Source: HRBIN24 sp035574155
Lineage (GTDB): Bacteria; Chloroflexota; Dehalococcoidia; SM23-28-2; HRBIN24
DNA: 34,699 bases
Assembly (NCBI GenBank): GCA_035574155.1
Contig: DATLZD010000022.1
Location: 1 to 34,699, forward strand
Direction: 5' to 3'
A program made the translations under genes and the position numbers. Positions 21,506 through 30,966 of this stretch are shown piece by piece. The notes beneath the pieces are model-generated. The model made no database searches. It saw only the letters and a list, made by a program, of their open reading frames with translations, and was not told the DNA's origin. Numbering within the stretch: the first letter of the stretch is position 1; each line of letters opens with the position of its first letter.

Positions 21506-22983
21506 CAGGATGCCCCCTTCTCCCGCAGGGCGGGGAAGAGGACCACCTCGCGGATGGACGACTGCCCCGTCAGCAGCATCACCAGCCGGTCGATGCCCAG
21601 GCCCAGGCCGCCGGCGGGGGGCATGCCGTGCTCCAGGGCCACCAGGAAGTCCTCGTCGCCCAGCTCTACCTCCTCCTGGCCGGCGGCACGGCGACGGGCC
21701 TGCTCCTGGAAGCGGCGCCGCTGCTCCAGGGGGTCGTTCAGCTCGCTGTAGGCGTTGGCCATCTCGCGGCCGGCAACGAACAGCTCGAAACGCTCCACCA
21801 GGCCCGGCGCCCCGGGCTTGGCCTTGGCCAGGGGCGACAGCTCCACGGGGTAGTCGATGATGAAGGTGGGCTGCAGGGTGCGTGGCTCCACGAAGTTGGC
21901 CAGCAGCTCGTCCACCAGCTTGGGCCAGTCCCAGGACGGGTTCACCGCCAGGCCGGCCGCGGCTGCTGCCTGCCCCAGGCTGGCCGCATCGCGCAGCGCC
22001 CCGATGTCGATGCCGGTATGGCGCAGGATGGCCTCCCGCAGGGGCACCCGTGGCCAGGGCGGCGTCAGGTCGATGACGGCGTCGCCGCAGGGGACCTGGA
22101 GGGTGCCCAGGGCCTCGCGGGCGGCGTAGGCCACCATCCCCTCCGTCAGCTCCATCATATCGTTGTAGTCGGCATAGGCCTGGTAGGCCTCCAGCATGGT
22201 GAACTCGGGGTTGTGACGGGCGGTGATGCCCTCATTGCGGAACACCTTGCCCAGCTCGTAGACGCGCTCGTAGCCGCCCACCAGCAGCCGCTTCAGGTGC
22301 AGCTCCAGGGCGATGCGCAGGTAGAGGTGCCGCTCCAACGCGTTGTGGTAGGTGACGAAGGGGCGGGCGGCTGCGCCACCGGCGTGGGGCTGCAACACCG
22401 GCGTCTCCACCTCCAGGAAGCCCCGCTGGTCCAGGTAACGGCGCACCGCCTGGACGATGCGGTGGCGCAGGCGGAAGCGCTCGCGGACGTCCTCGTTGAC
22501 CATCAGGTCCAGGTAGCGCTGACGGTAGCGGGTCTCGGTGTCCTGCAGCCCGTGCCACTTCTCGGGCGGGGCGCGCAGGGCCTTGCAGAGCAGGGTGTAG
22601 GCGCGGGCGTGGACGGTGGGCTCGCCGCTGCGGGTGCGGAACATCTCCCCCCTCACGCCCAGGAAGTCGCCCAGGTCTAGGTCATCCAGGGCGGCGTAGG
22701 CCTCTTCGCCCAGCACGTCCAGCCGGTGGTAGGTCTGGAGGCGGCCGCTGCCGTCGCGCAGGTCGATGAAGGTGGCGCGGCCCATCTGGCGCATGGCCAC
22801 TATCCGCCCGGCCACGGCCACCGTGGGAGGGTCCTGGTGGGAGCGCTCGGCCTCTTCCAGGGCGCCCACGGCCTCCCGGGCGGTGTGGGTCCGGCGGAAG
22901 CGGGGCGGGTAGGGGTCGATGCCGCGGGCCCGCCAGCGCTCCACCTTGGCCCTGCGGTGGGCTATGACCTGCTCGATGTCCAC
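21505..22983 (-). CDS. lysS: Lysyl-tRNA synthetase (class II)
   Basis: A 492-residue enzyme from the chosen start. The N-terminal OB fold (about 35-150: VAVAGRIVAMRQMGRATFIDLRDGSG) binds the anticodon. The catalytic core has motif 1 (RGFLEVETPVLQP), motif 2 (FRNEGITARHNPEFTMLEAY) and motif 3 (GLGLGIDRLVMLL). I choose GTG 22983 because it begins DIEQVIAHRRAKVERWRARGIDPYP, the normal N-terminus. The frame stays open to an ATG at 23046 that would add 21 unusual residues and has no ribosome binding site. Confidence 0.95.
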   Translation of the reverse strand: MDIEQVIAHRRAKVERWRARGIDPYPPRFRRTHTAREAVGALEEAERSHQDPPTVAVAGRIVAMRQMGRATFIDLRDGSGRLQTYHRLDVLGEEAYAALDDLDLGDFLGVRGEMFRTRSGEPTVHARAYTLLCKALRAPPEKWHGLQDTETRYRQRYLDLMVNEDVRERFRLRHRIVQAVRRYLDQRGFLEVETPVLQPHAGGAAARPFVTYHNALERHLYLRIALELHLKRLLVGGYERVYELGKVFRNEGITARHNPEFTMLEAYQAYADYNDMMELTEGMVAYAAREALGTLQVPCGDAVIDLTPPWPRVPLREAILRHTGIDIGALRDAASLGQAAAAAGLAVNPSWDWPKLVDELLANFVEPRTLQPTFIIDYPVELSPLAKAKPGAPGLVERFELFVAGREMANAYSELNDPLEQRRRFQEQARRRAAGQEEVELGDEDFLVALEHGMPPAGGLGLGIDRLVMLLTGQSSIREVVLFPALREKGAS

Positions 22984-23070
22984 GGGGGCACCATCTGCCT
23001 GGGGGGCGAGAGACCGTTGGCGGGGCGCTAGGCCCCGCCTGCCCATTTTAGCTGCTGCGGGGCACGCTAG

Positions 23071-23544
23071 CTATCCCAGGGAGACCACCGTCCACCGCTT
23101 GACGCCGGCCGGCACCTGCACCTCCACCACTTCGCCCACGCGGCGGCCCAGCAGGGCCCGTCCCACTGGCGATTCGTTGCTGATGCGTCCCTGCTTGGGG
23201 TCGGCCTCGGCACTGCCGACGATGGTGTAGCGGACGACGCGGCCCTCCTCGTCCATGAGGGTGACAGTGGACCCCAACTCCACCACCTGGGAGTCGTGGT
23301 GCTCCTCGATGATGATGGCGTTCTGGATCAGGTGCTCCAACTGTCGGATCTCCCCCTCCACCATGGCCTGCTCGTTCTTGGCGTCCTCGTATTCGCCGGA
23401 CGCCTCGGAGCCGGCCAGCTCCCGCGCCTCCTGGATGCGGCGGGCCACCTGGGGACGGCGCACGTTGATCAGGTAGTCCAGCCGCTCCTTGAAGCGGGCC
23501 AGCCCCTCCTTGGTGATGGGGATCGGGCGGTCAGAAGTAGCCAC
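23071..23544 (-). CDS. greA: Transcription elongation factor GreA
   Basis: A 157-residue GreA that rescues backtracked RNA polymerase by stimulating transcript cleavage. The N-terminal coiled coil (about 10-75: ITKEGLARFKERLDYLINVRRP) carries the tip loop SEASGEYEDAKNEQ. The C-terminal FKBP-like domain ends in SPVGRALLGRRVGEVVEV. GTG 23544 lies 9 nt after AAGGGG. TTG 23550, two codons earlier, is the alternative and is closer to the ribosome binding site than ideal. It heads the lysS cluster, with 87 nt to lysS. Confidence 0.95.
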   Translation of the reverse strand: MATSDRPIPITKEGLARFKERLDYLINVRRPQVARRIQEARELAGSEASGEYEDAKNEQAMVEGEIRQLEHLIQNAIIIEEHHDSQVVELGSTVTLMDEEGRVVRYTIVGSAEADPKQGRISNESPVGRALLGRRVGEVVEVQVPAGVKRWTVVSLG

Positions 23545-23641
23545 AGGCAATCACCCCTTGTCCCACGCCCCCTATAGGGACCTCGTTGCCTCAGATAAAA
23601 ATAGACCGAGGCCGCAGCCTCAGCCGCCAAGCGCAGCCCAT

Positions 23642-23702
23642 TTTACATGCTCCCTGCCCGCCTGTAAAGGGGGGACGTGTTGCCGGCCGCCCAGGGCGGC
23701 CG
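23642..23702. promoter_or_regulatory. Dyad and hairpin between greA and the SDR gene
   Basis: Two structures occupy the intergenic region. TTTACA (23642-23647) and TGTAAA (23663-23668) form an operator-like inverted repeat. A 9-bp GC-rich hairpin (23684-23702, CGGCCGCCC then GGGCGGCCG) lies just past the SDR stop and may end that transcript, though no T-run follows. The greA promoter is expected nearer 23590-23630 (TATTTTTATC on the minus strand), but no clear pair of boxes is seen. Confidence 0.4.
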
Positions 23703-23724
23703 CAGGGGCCGCAGACAGCCTCCC

Positions 23725-24519
23725 TCAGGACGGCTCCTGGCGCAGGCCGGTGCCCGCCGCCCAGCCGCCGTCCACCGGCAGGGCAACGCCGGTGACGAAG
23801 GACGCCTCGCCGGAGGCAAGGAATAGGACCGCCCTGGCCACCTCCTCCGGCTCTCCCACCCGCCCCATGGGGTGGACCCTGCCCAGCCGGCGCCACGCCT
23901 CCTCCGGCTCTGCCGCACCGCCCAGCAGCGTCAGGGCCCGCTCCACCATGGGTGTGCGGATGACGCCCGGGCAGACACAGTTGACGCGAATGCCCTGGGC
24001 GGCCCACTCCATGGCCAGGGACTTGGTCAGCAGGACCACCCCTCCCTTGGACGCGCAGTAGGCAGAGAGGCCGGGGATGCCCATCAGCCCCGCCCCCGAG
24101 GCGGTGTTGACGATGGCCCCCCCGCCCACCTTGAGCATCTCGGGGATGGCATACTTGCAGCCCAGATAGACCCCCTTCAGGTTGATGGACATGAGCCAGT
24201 CCCAGCGCTCCTCGGGCACGGCCGTCACCGGCCCGGCCATCTCCACCCCGGCGTTGTTGAAGAGGATGTCCAGCCGCCCGAACCGCTCCACCGTCTCCCG
24301 CACCATCCGTTGGGCGTCGGCATCGCGGGAGACGTCGGCCTGGGTCCAGGCCGCCTCGCCGCCGCCGGCGGCGATGGCCTCGGCCGTCGTCTTGGCCCCC
24401 TCGCCGTTGAGGTCCACGCACATGACCCGGGCGCCCTCCCGGCCGAAGAGGAGGGCCGTGGCCCGCCCGATGCCCGAGGCGGCCCCAGTGATGAGCGCTA
24501 CCTTCCCCTGCAACCGCAT
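23725..24519 (-). CDS. Short-chain dehydrogenase/reductase
   Basis: A 264-residue classical SDR with cofactor motif TGAASGIG (11-18), D36 after the second strand (MCVDLNG, which favours NAD), NNAG, S141 and Y154/K158 in YCASK. The end (SFVTGVALPVDGGWAAG) is the usual family tail. It is likely an oxidoreductase for a hydroxyacyl or alicyclic substrate. GGAGGTG precedes the ATG. The alpha/beta hydrolase gene ends 21 nt upstream, so the pair is an operon. Confidence 0.93.
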   Translation of the reverse strand: MRLQGKVALITGAASGIGRATALLFGREGARVMCVDLNGEGAKTTAEAIAAGGGEAAWTQADVSRDADAQRMVRETVERFGRLDILFNNAGVEMAGPVTAVPEERWDWLMSINLKGVYLGCKYAIPEMLKVGGGAIVNTASGAGLMGIPGLSAYCASKGGVVLLTKSLAMEWAAQGIRVNCVCPGVIRTPMVERALTLLGGAAEPEEAWRRLGRVHPMGRVGEPEEVARAVLFLASGEASFVTGVALPVDGGWAAGTGLRQEPS

Positions 24520-24540
24520 GGCTGCACCTCCGTTCCGGCT

Positions 24541-25353
24541 TCAGGCGGCCAGGGAGACCTGCTGCAGGAACTCTATGACGGCCCTGGCGGCCTCCTCCGG
24601 CTTCTCCCAGAAGTAGACGTGGCCCGCCCCCTCGATGATGACCAGCCTGGACCCCGGTATGCGCTCGTGCAGGATATAGGCGTTCTGGGTGGGCACCAGC
24701 ACGTCCTGGTCGCCGTGGATGATGAGGGTGGGGGCGCGGATCTGGTCCAGGCGGTCGTAGGTGTCGAAGCGCTGGATGGCCGCCGCCTGGCGGTTCAGGG
24801 TGTCAATGGGGGTGGGGTTCTCCAGCCCGCGCCGCAGCATCTCCTCCAGGAACTCACGCCCCTGCTCCAGGAACCAGGGGGCGCACATGGCCGGCCAGGT
24901 CTTGCGGACCTGCTCCTCCCGCGGGAGACCGGGCTCGGGCATCATCATCTGGATGATGTGGGGCTGGGGCGGCACCCCGCGGGACCAGCCCGGCGTGGTG
25001 CAGCCCAGCACCAGCCCCGCCACCAGGTCGGGGTGGCGCAGGGCCAGCTCCTGGGCGATCATGCCCCCCATGGACACCCCATAGACGTGGGCCTTGCCGA
25101 TGCCCAGGGCCCGCAGCAGGCCCGCAGCGTCGTCGGCCATCATGGCGATGGAGTAGTCCACCTCGGGCTTGTCCGACAGGCCGGTGCCGCGGTTATCGAA
25201 GCGGATGGTGCGGAAGTGCTGGGCCAGCAGCCGCGAGGTGACATCCCCCCAGGAGTGGTGCTGGCCCCCGAAGCCCATGATCATCAGCAGGGGAGGGCCC
25301 TCCCCTTCCTCCACATAGTGGATGTTGATGTCTCCGACCTTGACCAGCGGCAT
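24541..25353 (-). CDS. Alpha/beta-fold hydrolase
   Basis: A 270-residue hydrolase. The catalytic triad is S94 in GVSMGG, D217 in HGDQDVLVP and H245 in GAGHVYFWE. The oxyanion region is GFGGQHHSWG. The closest visible types are 3-oxoadipate enol-lactonase-like and general esterases; the substrate is not determinable. ATG 25353 follows GAGGAGGG at good spacing; a longer frame to 25392 is less likely. Confidence 0.92.
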   Translation of the reverse strand: MPLVKVGDINIHYVEEGEGPPLLMIMGFGGQHHSWGDVTSRLLAQHFRTIRFDNRGTGLSDKPEVDYSIAMMADDAAGLLRALGIGKAHVYGVSMGGMIAQELALRHPDLVAGLVLGCTTPGWSRGVPPQPHIIQMMMPEPGLPREEQVRKTWPAMCAPWFLEQGREFLEEMLRRGLENPTPIDTLNRQAAAIQRFDTYDRLDQIRAPTLIIHGDQDVLVPTQNAYILHERIPGSRLVIIEGAGHVYFWEKPEEAARAVIEFLQQVSLAA

Positions 25354-25488
25354 CTTGCCCTCCTCGCGTCGCCGTTTGCCGGCAGAGGTCAAGGCTAATC
25401 TATTCGCCCCGGGTCAGGGTGGCAAGGGGTAGCTGGGGCCCGCCGGTGGCGTGTAGCATGGTCATAGCTTCGGGCAGAGGAGGGTGAC

Positions 25489-26400
25489 ATGTCGTCCCTC
25501 AAGTTCGGGGTGGTGATGCCCCTGGCGGGCCCCGACCTGTCGGCGGTGGAAGAGGCGGAGGCCCTGGGCTACGATTCCGTGTGGTCGTCGGAGCACATCT
25601 TCTTCTACGGCCCCACCATGGACGCCTTCACGGTGCTGGCGGCCTACGCTGCCCGCACCAGGAGGGTGCTCTTGGGCACAGCCGTCACCCTGCTGCCCCT
25701 GCGGCCGCCGGCGGTGGTGGCCAAGGAGGCCACCAGCGTGGACATCATCTCGGGGGGCCGCCTCGTGTTGGGGGTCGGGGTCGGGGGCGAATACCCCAAG
25801 GAGTTCGAGGCCTGCGGCGTCCCCGTCCAGGAGCGGGGAGCCAGGACCAATGAGGCCATCCGCATACTGCGTCGCCTGTGGCGGGAGGACCGTGTCACCT
25901 TCCGCGGCCGCTTCTGGCAGCTCGACGACGTCAGCCTGCAGCCCAAGCCGGTCCAGCCGGGCGGGCCCCCCATCTGGGTGGCGGGGCGGTCCGAGGCGGC
26001 CATGCGCCGCGCGGGCCGCCTGGGCGACGGCTACGTGCCCTACCTGTTCTCGCCCGAGCGCTTTCGCGACGGCTGGCAGAGGGTGCGCCAGCATGCGCTG
26101 GAGGCGGGGCGCGATCCCGACGCCATCACCCCCGCCCTCTACCAGTTCGTCTCCCTGGCCGACTCCTATCAGGAGGCCAAGGCCTCGGCGGTGGCCTACC
26201 TGTCCCGCACCTACAACCAGCCCTTTGAGAACATCGTGGACCGCTACGTGGTAATGGGGACGCCCCAGGACTGCGTCCGTCGGCTGGAGCAGTACGCCGA
26301 GGCGGGAGTCCGCCACTTCCTGCTGGTGTTCATCGGGCCGGGCGCGCCCCGGGAGCAGCTGCGGGCCTTCGCCAGCCAAGTGGCCCCCGCCCTGCGCTAG
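25489..26400 (+). CDS. Luciferase-like monooxygenase, probably F420-dependent
   Basis: A 303-residue bacterial-luciferase-fold (TIM barrel) oxidoreductase. Typical pieces are EEAEALGYDSVWSSEHIFF, RRVLLGTAVTLLPLRPPAVVAKEATSVDIISGGR, LGVGVGGEYPKEFEACGVP and PPIWVAGRSEAAMRRAGRLGDGY. Such enzymes use F420 or FMN; the layout favours the F420 group (LLM class). GAGGAGGG precedes the ATG. A pirin gene follows after 35 nt. Confidence 0.92.
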   Translation: MSSLKFGVVMPLAGPDLSAVEEAEALGYDSVWSSEHIFFYGPTMDAFTVLAAYAARTRRVLLGTAVTLLPLRPPAVVAKEATSVDIISGGRLVLGVGVGGEYPKEFEACGVPVQERGARTNEAIRILRRLWREDRVTFRGRFWQLDDVSLQPKPVQPGGPPIWVAGRSEAAMRRAGRLGDGYVPYLFSPERFRDGWQRVRQHALEAGRDPDAITPALYQFVSLADSYQEAKASAVAYLSRTYNQPFENIVDRYVVMGTPQDCVRRLEQYAEAGVRHFLLVFIGPGAPREQLRAFASQVAPALR

Positions 26401-26435
26401 GCCTCGGCCGGCGCTATGCTGGAGGGGGTGGGAGA

Positions 26436-27239
26436 GTGCGCGAGCTGAGGGTGGACGGCGCCCCTGCCCTCCTCGTCTCGCCCGAGGACTGTGCTGTCCT
26501 GACGGAGGCCGACTTCGGGGCGCCTGGCCTCACGGCCGTCGAGTTCCTGGGCCCCTTCGTGCGCCTCCATGCCTGCGGCCCCCTGCTTACGGTCCACGAT
26601 GCCCTCATGCAGCCCCACCTGGGCATCGGCCACCACCCCCACCGCTCCAACGAGCGCCTGTTCTACATCCTGCAGGGGGCCATGGACCACGACGACGCCC
26701 TCAACGGCATCCGCGGCCACATGGGGACCGGCGACCTGGGACGCCTGACGGAGGGGCAGCGGGGGATGCTGCACAGCGAGTGGAACCACGGCGAGGTGCC
26801 GGCCCGCGCCTTCATCCTGGTCTACGAGACGGCGCCGGTGCCCGAGAGGGCCTCCTTCGCCGTCCTGCGGGACGCCGATGCCCCCCGTTACCAGGAGGCG
26901 CCCGGGGTCCACAGCAAGGAGCTGGTGGGACCCCGCGCCCGCTTCCCCATCCACGGCGATATCCGACTCTACGTCGACAGCCGCCTGGAGGAGGGGGCGA
27001 CGCTGGAGCAGCCGCTGGCGGAAGGGGAAGGGGCCCTGCTGGCCCCTCTGGAGGGGGAAGTGGCCCTGGAGGGGGGCGAGGCACACCTATCTACCGGTCA
27101 CTGCCTGCTGGTGGTGCCGTCGGCTGGCCGCAGGCGGCTAGCCCTCCGCGCCAGCTCCCCTGCCAGGCTGCTGCGGGCGGTCTACGGCCCCGGCCGCGGG
27201 CTGGTGCTGGGACGGCCCTGGCCGCGGCCCTCGCGCTGA
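26436..27239 (+). CDS. Pirin-family cupin protein
   Basis: A 267-residue bicupin. The N-terminal cupin holds the pirin metal ligands H67 and H69 (GHHPHRSNERLFYILQG) and H113/E115 (GMLHSEWNH). The C-terminal cupin (about 150-255) is degenerate. Some pirins are quercetin dioxygenases and others bind regulators; the role here is open. The start is GTG 26436 behind GGAGGGGG. Confidence 0.88.
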   Translation: MRELRVDGAPALLVSPEDCAVLTEADFGAPGLTAVEFLGPFVRLHACGPLLTVHDALMQPHLGIGHHPHRSNERLFYILQGAMDHDDALNGIRGHMGTGDLGRLTEGQRGMLHSEWNHGEVPARAFILVYETAPVPERASFAVLRDADAPRYQEAPGVHSKELVGPRARFPIHGDIRLYVDSRLEEGATLEQPLAEGEGALLAPLEGEVALEGGEAHLSTGHCLLVVPSAGRRRLALRASSPARLLRAVYGPGRGLVLGRPWPRPSR

Positions 27240-27266
27240 GGGGCGCTGGCCCATGCCTCTAGCCGG

Positions 27267-27296
27267 TGGACATATCGTTTAGACGTGTGTTAAAAT
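27267..27296 (+). promoter_or_regulatory. Promoter of the CaiB/acyl-CoA dehydrogenase operon
   Basis: TGGACA (27267-27272), an 18-nt spacer and TAAAAT (27291-27296), preceded by TGTGT. This is one of the few AT-rich spots in the region, and no other promoter-like sequence lies between pirin and the CaiB gene. Confidence 0.65.
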
Positions 27297-27361
27297 TTTG
27301 GCCTGAGCTAGCCGTGGCGTCGCCGAGGTAGTGACGGGTTGTCCATGTCCTGGCGGAGGCC

Positions 27362-29743
27362 ATGAGCGTCCTGCACGGGCTGAGGGTCGTCCAGGTGCCA
27401 GGCTTCGGGGCTGCCGCCTGGGCAGCCAAGAACCTGGCCGAGTGGGGGGCCGAGGTCCTGCTGCTGGAACCCCAGGGCGGCTCCCCCCTCCGGGAGGCCC
27501 CTCCCTATTACTACCGAGAGGGGCAGCGCCGCAGCGGGGCCTGGGCCTGGCTGGCCCGCGGCTGCCGGATCCTGAAGGTGGCGCCCGACGGCGCCCTGAC
27601 CCCCGCCCGGGCCCTGGACCTCTGCCTGGGCGCCGATCTGGTGCTCATCGACCAGGACATGGCCCTGCCGGTGCTCGGGTTGGGGCCTGACCAGCTACGG
27701 GAGCGGCTGGAGGGCAGGACCACCTGCGTCCTCATCGCCCCCTTCGCCAGCGACGGCCCCTACGCCCACTACCAGGCCAGCGACCTGGTCCTGCACGCCC
27801 TGGGCGGCTGGATGGGGATGCTGGGCGACGCGGGTCGCGAGCCGCTGCGGCCGGGCGGGGAGGTGATGGCCCGGGTGGCAGGGGCCGTGGCCTGGACGGC
27901 GGCCCTCATCGCCCTGCGCCATCACCGCCTGGGCGGCCCCAGGCAGTTCGTGGAGGTGTGCTGCCAGGCGGTGGCCGCCTTCGTCCTCACCTCGCCGTGG
28001 CTGGTGAAGAGCATCAACGGCTTCGCCCCCGCCAGGCGTCTGCCCCGCTGGCCCCAGGCCCTGGTCCCCTGTGCCGACGGCTATGTGGCCTGCTCGCCCC
28101 TCACCGCCGCCCACTGGGAGCTCCTCTGTCGGCTTCTGGGTCTAGACGACGTGTTGGAGCTGCCGGGCGGGCGGGAGCCCCGCTACTGGCAGGAGCACGG
28201 AGAGGAGCTATACCAGCGGGTCAAGGACTGGTACCTGCAGCGGACCCGTCAGGAGATCGTCCAGCAGTGCCAGCTCTGGCGGCTGCCGGCTGCGGGCGTC
28301 CAGAACGTGGCCGAGCGCCTCCAGTGTCCCCAGCTACAGGCCCGGGGCTTCTTCGTCGAGGCCGAGGTGGACGGTGTCCCGGTGCGGGTGCCGCGGCCCC
28401 CCATCCTCATACGGGACATAGCCCCCGTCCACCGCCCATCGCCGCAGGAGGACGGCGAGCTGCCCACGGAATGGTGGGAGCGGCAGGCCGTCCCCGAGTT
28501 GCGGGGCGGTGCCGACGGGCCGATGCCCTTTGCCGGCATCCGGGTGGTGGACCTGACCTGGTTCTGGTCGGGGCCTTCGGCCACCATGCTGCTGGGGGCC
28601 CTGGGCGCCGACGTCATCAAGGTGGAATCGGTCCAGCGTCCCGACAGCTACCGCTTCACCCTGGCCGACCCGGGCCGTCCCCGCTGGTGGGAGTGGGGAC
28701 CCCTGTGGAACGACACCAACTGCGACAAACGGGGCATCACCCTCGACCTGACCCATCCCCGGGGCCGCCAGCTCTTCGAGGCCCTTGTGGCCCAGGCCGA
28801 CGTGGTCATCAGCAACTTCTCCAACCGCGTCATGCCCAACCTGGGCTGCGGCGCCGAGCAGCTCCTGGCCATTAACCCCCGCCTCATCGTGGTCACCATG
28901 CCCGGCTACGGGCCCGGCGGCCCCTGGGAGGACTACGTGGGCTACGGCGTCTCCTTCGAGCAGCTGGCCGTCTGTGCCTCCCTCACCGGCTACCCCGACG
29001 GCCCGCCCATGATCATGGGCGGGTTCTCGGACCCTCTGGTGGGGCTGCACACGGTGGCCGCCATCGAGATGGCCCTGCGCTGGCGGGAGCTCACGGGCAG
29101 GGGCACGGCCGTGGAGGTGCCCCAGTGTGAGGTGCTGGACAGCATCTGGGCACCGGAGCACATCGCCGTCCAGCACGGGGCGCCGGTGCCGGGCCGCCGC
29201 GGCAACAGGCACGACTGGATGGTGCCCCACGGCGCCTACCGGGTGGCCGGGGACGACCGCTGGCTGGCCATCGCCGTGGCCTCGGACCGGGAGTTCGCCG
29301 CACTGGCGAGGGTGCTGGGGCGCCCCCAGCTGGCCCAGGACCCGCGCTTCGCCACGGTGGAGGCCCGCAAGGCCAACGAGGAGGAGCTGGACCGGCTGAT
29401 AGCTGAGGCGGTGGCCTCCTGGGACGGGGCCGAGCTGGAGCGGGCCTTGCAGGCGGCCGGGGTCAGGGCCGGGCGCGTGGTTCCCCCCGCCGAGCTGGAG
29501 GAGGAGCCGGGGCTGCGCGCCTTCGGCTTTTTCCAGCGCCTGGCGCGGCCCGTCACCGGCAGCCACTGGTTCCGCACCTGGCCCTTCCGCTTCAGCGGCA
29601 TCGACCGCGACCACAAGCGGCCCCCTCCCCTCCTGGGCCAGCACAATGACGAGGTGCTGCAGGGGCTGCTGGGCGTGTCGGCCGAGGAGATGGGACAGCT
29701 GGAGCGGGAGCACGTCATCGGGGACCAGCCCTTGGCCCTCTGA
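27362..29743 (+). CDS. Fused double CaiB/BaiF (family III) CoA-transferase
   Basis: A 793-residue protein made of two family III CoA-transferase domains, about 1-370 and 388-785. The second is complete: FAGIRVVDLTWFWSGP at its start, LGADVIKVES, and D557 in GGFSDPLVGLHT. D557 stands at domain position 170, matching the catalytic Asp169 of formyl-CoA transferase. In the first domain the equivalent stretch (PLRPGGEVMARVAGAV, 161-176) has no Asp, so this half is probably structural. Active enzymes are interlocked dimers; here one chain may imitate a heterodimer. It likely activates a carboxylic acid with CoA for the acyl-CoA dehydrogenases downstream. GGAGG precedes the ATG. Confidence 0.92.
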   Translation: MSVLHGLRVVQVPGFGAAAWAAKNLAEWGAEVLLLEPQGGSPLREAPPYYYREGQRRSGAWAWLARGCRILKVAPDGALTPARALDLCLGADLVLIDQDMALPVLGLGPDQLRERLEGRTTCVLIAPFASDGPYAHYQASDLVLHALGGWMGMLGDAGREPLRPGGEVMARVAGAVAWTAALIALRHHRLGGPRQFVEVCCQAVAAFVLTSPWLVKSINGFAPARRLPRWPQALVPCADGYVACSPLTAAHWELLCRLLGLDDVLELPGGREPRYWQEHGEELYQRVKDWYLQRTRQEIVQQCQLWRLPAAGVQNVAERLQCPQLQARGFFVEAEVDGVPVRVPRPPILIRDIAPVHRPSPQEDGELPTEWWERQAVPELRGGADGPMPFAGIRVVDLTWFWSGPSATMLLGALGADVIKVESVQRPDSYRFTLADPGRPRWWEWGPLWNDTNCDKRGITLDLTHPRGRQLFEALVAQADVVISNFSNRVMPNLGCGAEQLLAINPRLIVVTMPGYGPGGPWEDYVGYGVSFEQLAVCASLTGYPDGPPMIMGGFSDPLVGLHTVAAIEMALRWRELTGRGTAVEVPQCEVLDSIWAPEHIAVQHGAPVPGRRGNRHDWMVPHGAYRVAGDDRWLAIAVASDREFAALARVLGRPQLAQDPRFATVEARKANEEELDRLIAEAVASWDGAELERALQAAGVRAGRVVPPAELEEEPGLRAFGFFQRLARPVTGSHWFRTWPFRFSGIDRDHKRPPPLLGQHNDEVLQGLLGVSAEEMGQLEREHVIGDQPLAL

Positions 29744-29787
29744 GGCTCGACGGGGAGCGAAAGAGAAGGAAGGAGGAGGACAAGGCC

Positions 29788-30960
29788 ATGGACTTCGCCT
29801 ATCCGCCCGAGGTGGCCCAGTTCCGCGAGGAGTTCCGGCGCTATCTGGACAGCATCGTGACGCCGGAGCTGATGCACGAGCTGCGCTCACGGGACGGGCT
29901 GGAGTCCACCGGGCCCCTCGCCCGCGCCTTCATGCGCCGTTTGGGGGAGGACGGCTACCTGGGCATCGGCTGGCCCAAGGAATACGGCGGCGGCGGCAAG
30001 AACCCCCTCTTTACCTACATCGTCAGGTATGAGCTGGACTACCGGGGCCTTCCCTATCCCCTCCTCAGCATCAGCACCGTGGGGCCCACGCTGATGAGGG
30101 TAGGGACGGAGGAGCAGAAGCGGGAGATACTGCCCAAGATCCTGCGGGCCGAGATCACCTTCGCCGTGGGCTACACCGAGCCGGAGGCGGGCACGGACCT
30201 GGCCTCCCTCAAGACCCGCGCCGTGCGGGAGGGCGACGAATACGTCATCAATGGCCAGAAGATCTTCACCACCCTGGCCCAGGAGGCGGACTACATCTGG
30301 CTGGCCTGTCGCACCGACCCCGAGGCGCCCAAGCACAAGGGCATCTCCATCATCTTGGTGCCCACCAATGCCGAGGGGTTCTCGGTGAAGCCCCTTTACC
30401 TCTCCACGGGCGGCCGCACCAACATCACCTACTACGACAACGTGCGGGTGCCGGTGAAGAACCTGGTGGGCGAGGAGAACCGCGGTTGGTACTACATCAC
30501 CACCCAGTTGGACTTCGAGAGGGTGGCCATCAGCCCCGTGGCCCAGCTGGAGCGGGTGTTCGACAGCCTGTGCGACCTGCTGCGGGAGTCCCCGCCGCGG
30601 GGGGACGGGCGCCACGCCCTGCGCACCACGCTGGCCGAGCAGGCCAGCACCGTCTACGTCCTGAAGGTCATGGACCTGAGGATCGCGGCCATGATCTCGG
30701 AGGGGCACGTGCCCGTGGCGGAGGCGTCCCTCATCAAGGTGCTGGCCAACGAGTGCCGCATCAAGCTGCTGTCGGCCGTCATGAGGGCCCTGGGCCCCCG
30801 CTCCCTGCTGCGCCGCGACTCCCCCCTGGCCATCAAGGACCGGGCGGGCATGACCTTCGAGGGACAGCTACGGGGTGCCCTCATCAACCTCTTCGGCGGG
30901 GGCAACAACGACATCCAGCGCGACCTCATCGCCAACCACGGCCTGAAGCTACCGAGGTGA
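29788..30960 (+). CDS. Acyl-CoA dehydrogenase, subunit 1 (FadE26-like)
   Basis: A 390-residue flavoprotein dehydrogenase. The acyl-CoA dehydrogenase signature is GYTEPEAGTDLASLKT, followed by GDEYVINGQKIFTT. At the C-terminus, where MCAD has its catalytic Glu (EGT), this protein reads GGGNNDIQRDLIA. A glutamate is present instead at E244 in LDFERVAIS, the position used by LCAD and isovaleryl-CoA dehydrogenase. This and the adjacent second chain recall the alpha2beta2 enzymes of steroid side-chain breakdown (FadE26/FadE27). GGAGGAGG precedes the ATG. Confidence 0.93.
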   Translation: MDFAYPPEVAQFREEFRRYLDSIVTPELMHELRSRDGLESTGPLARAFMRRLGEDGYLGIGWPKEYGGGGKNPLFTYIVRYELDYRGLPYPLLSISTVGPTLMRVGTEEQKREILPKILRAEITFAVGYTEPEAGTDLASLKTRAVREGDEYVINGQKIFTTLAQEADYIWLACRTDPEAPKHKGISIILVPTNAEGFSVKPLYLSTGGRTNITYYDNVRVPVKNLVGEENRGWYYITTQLDFERVAISPVAQLERVFDSLCDLLRESPPRGDGRHALRTTLAEQASTVYVLKVMDLRIAAMISEGHVPVAEASLIKVLANECRIKLLSAVMRALGPRSLLRRDSPLAIKDRAGMTFEGQLRGALINLFGGGNNDIQRDLIANHGLKLPR

Positions 30961-30966
30961 CGACAC

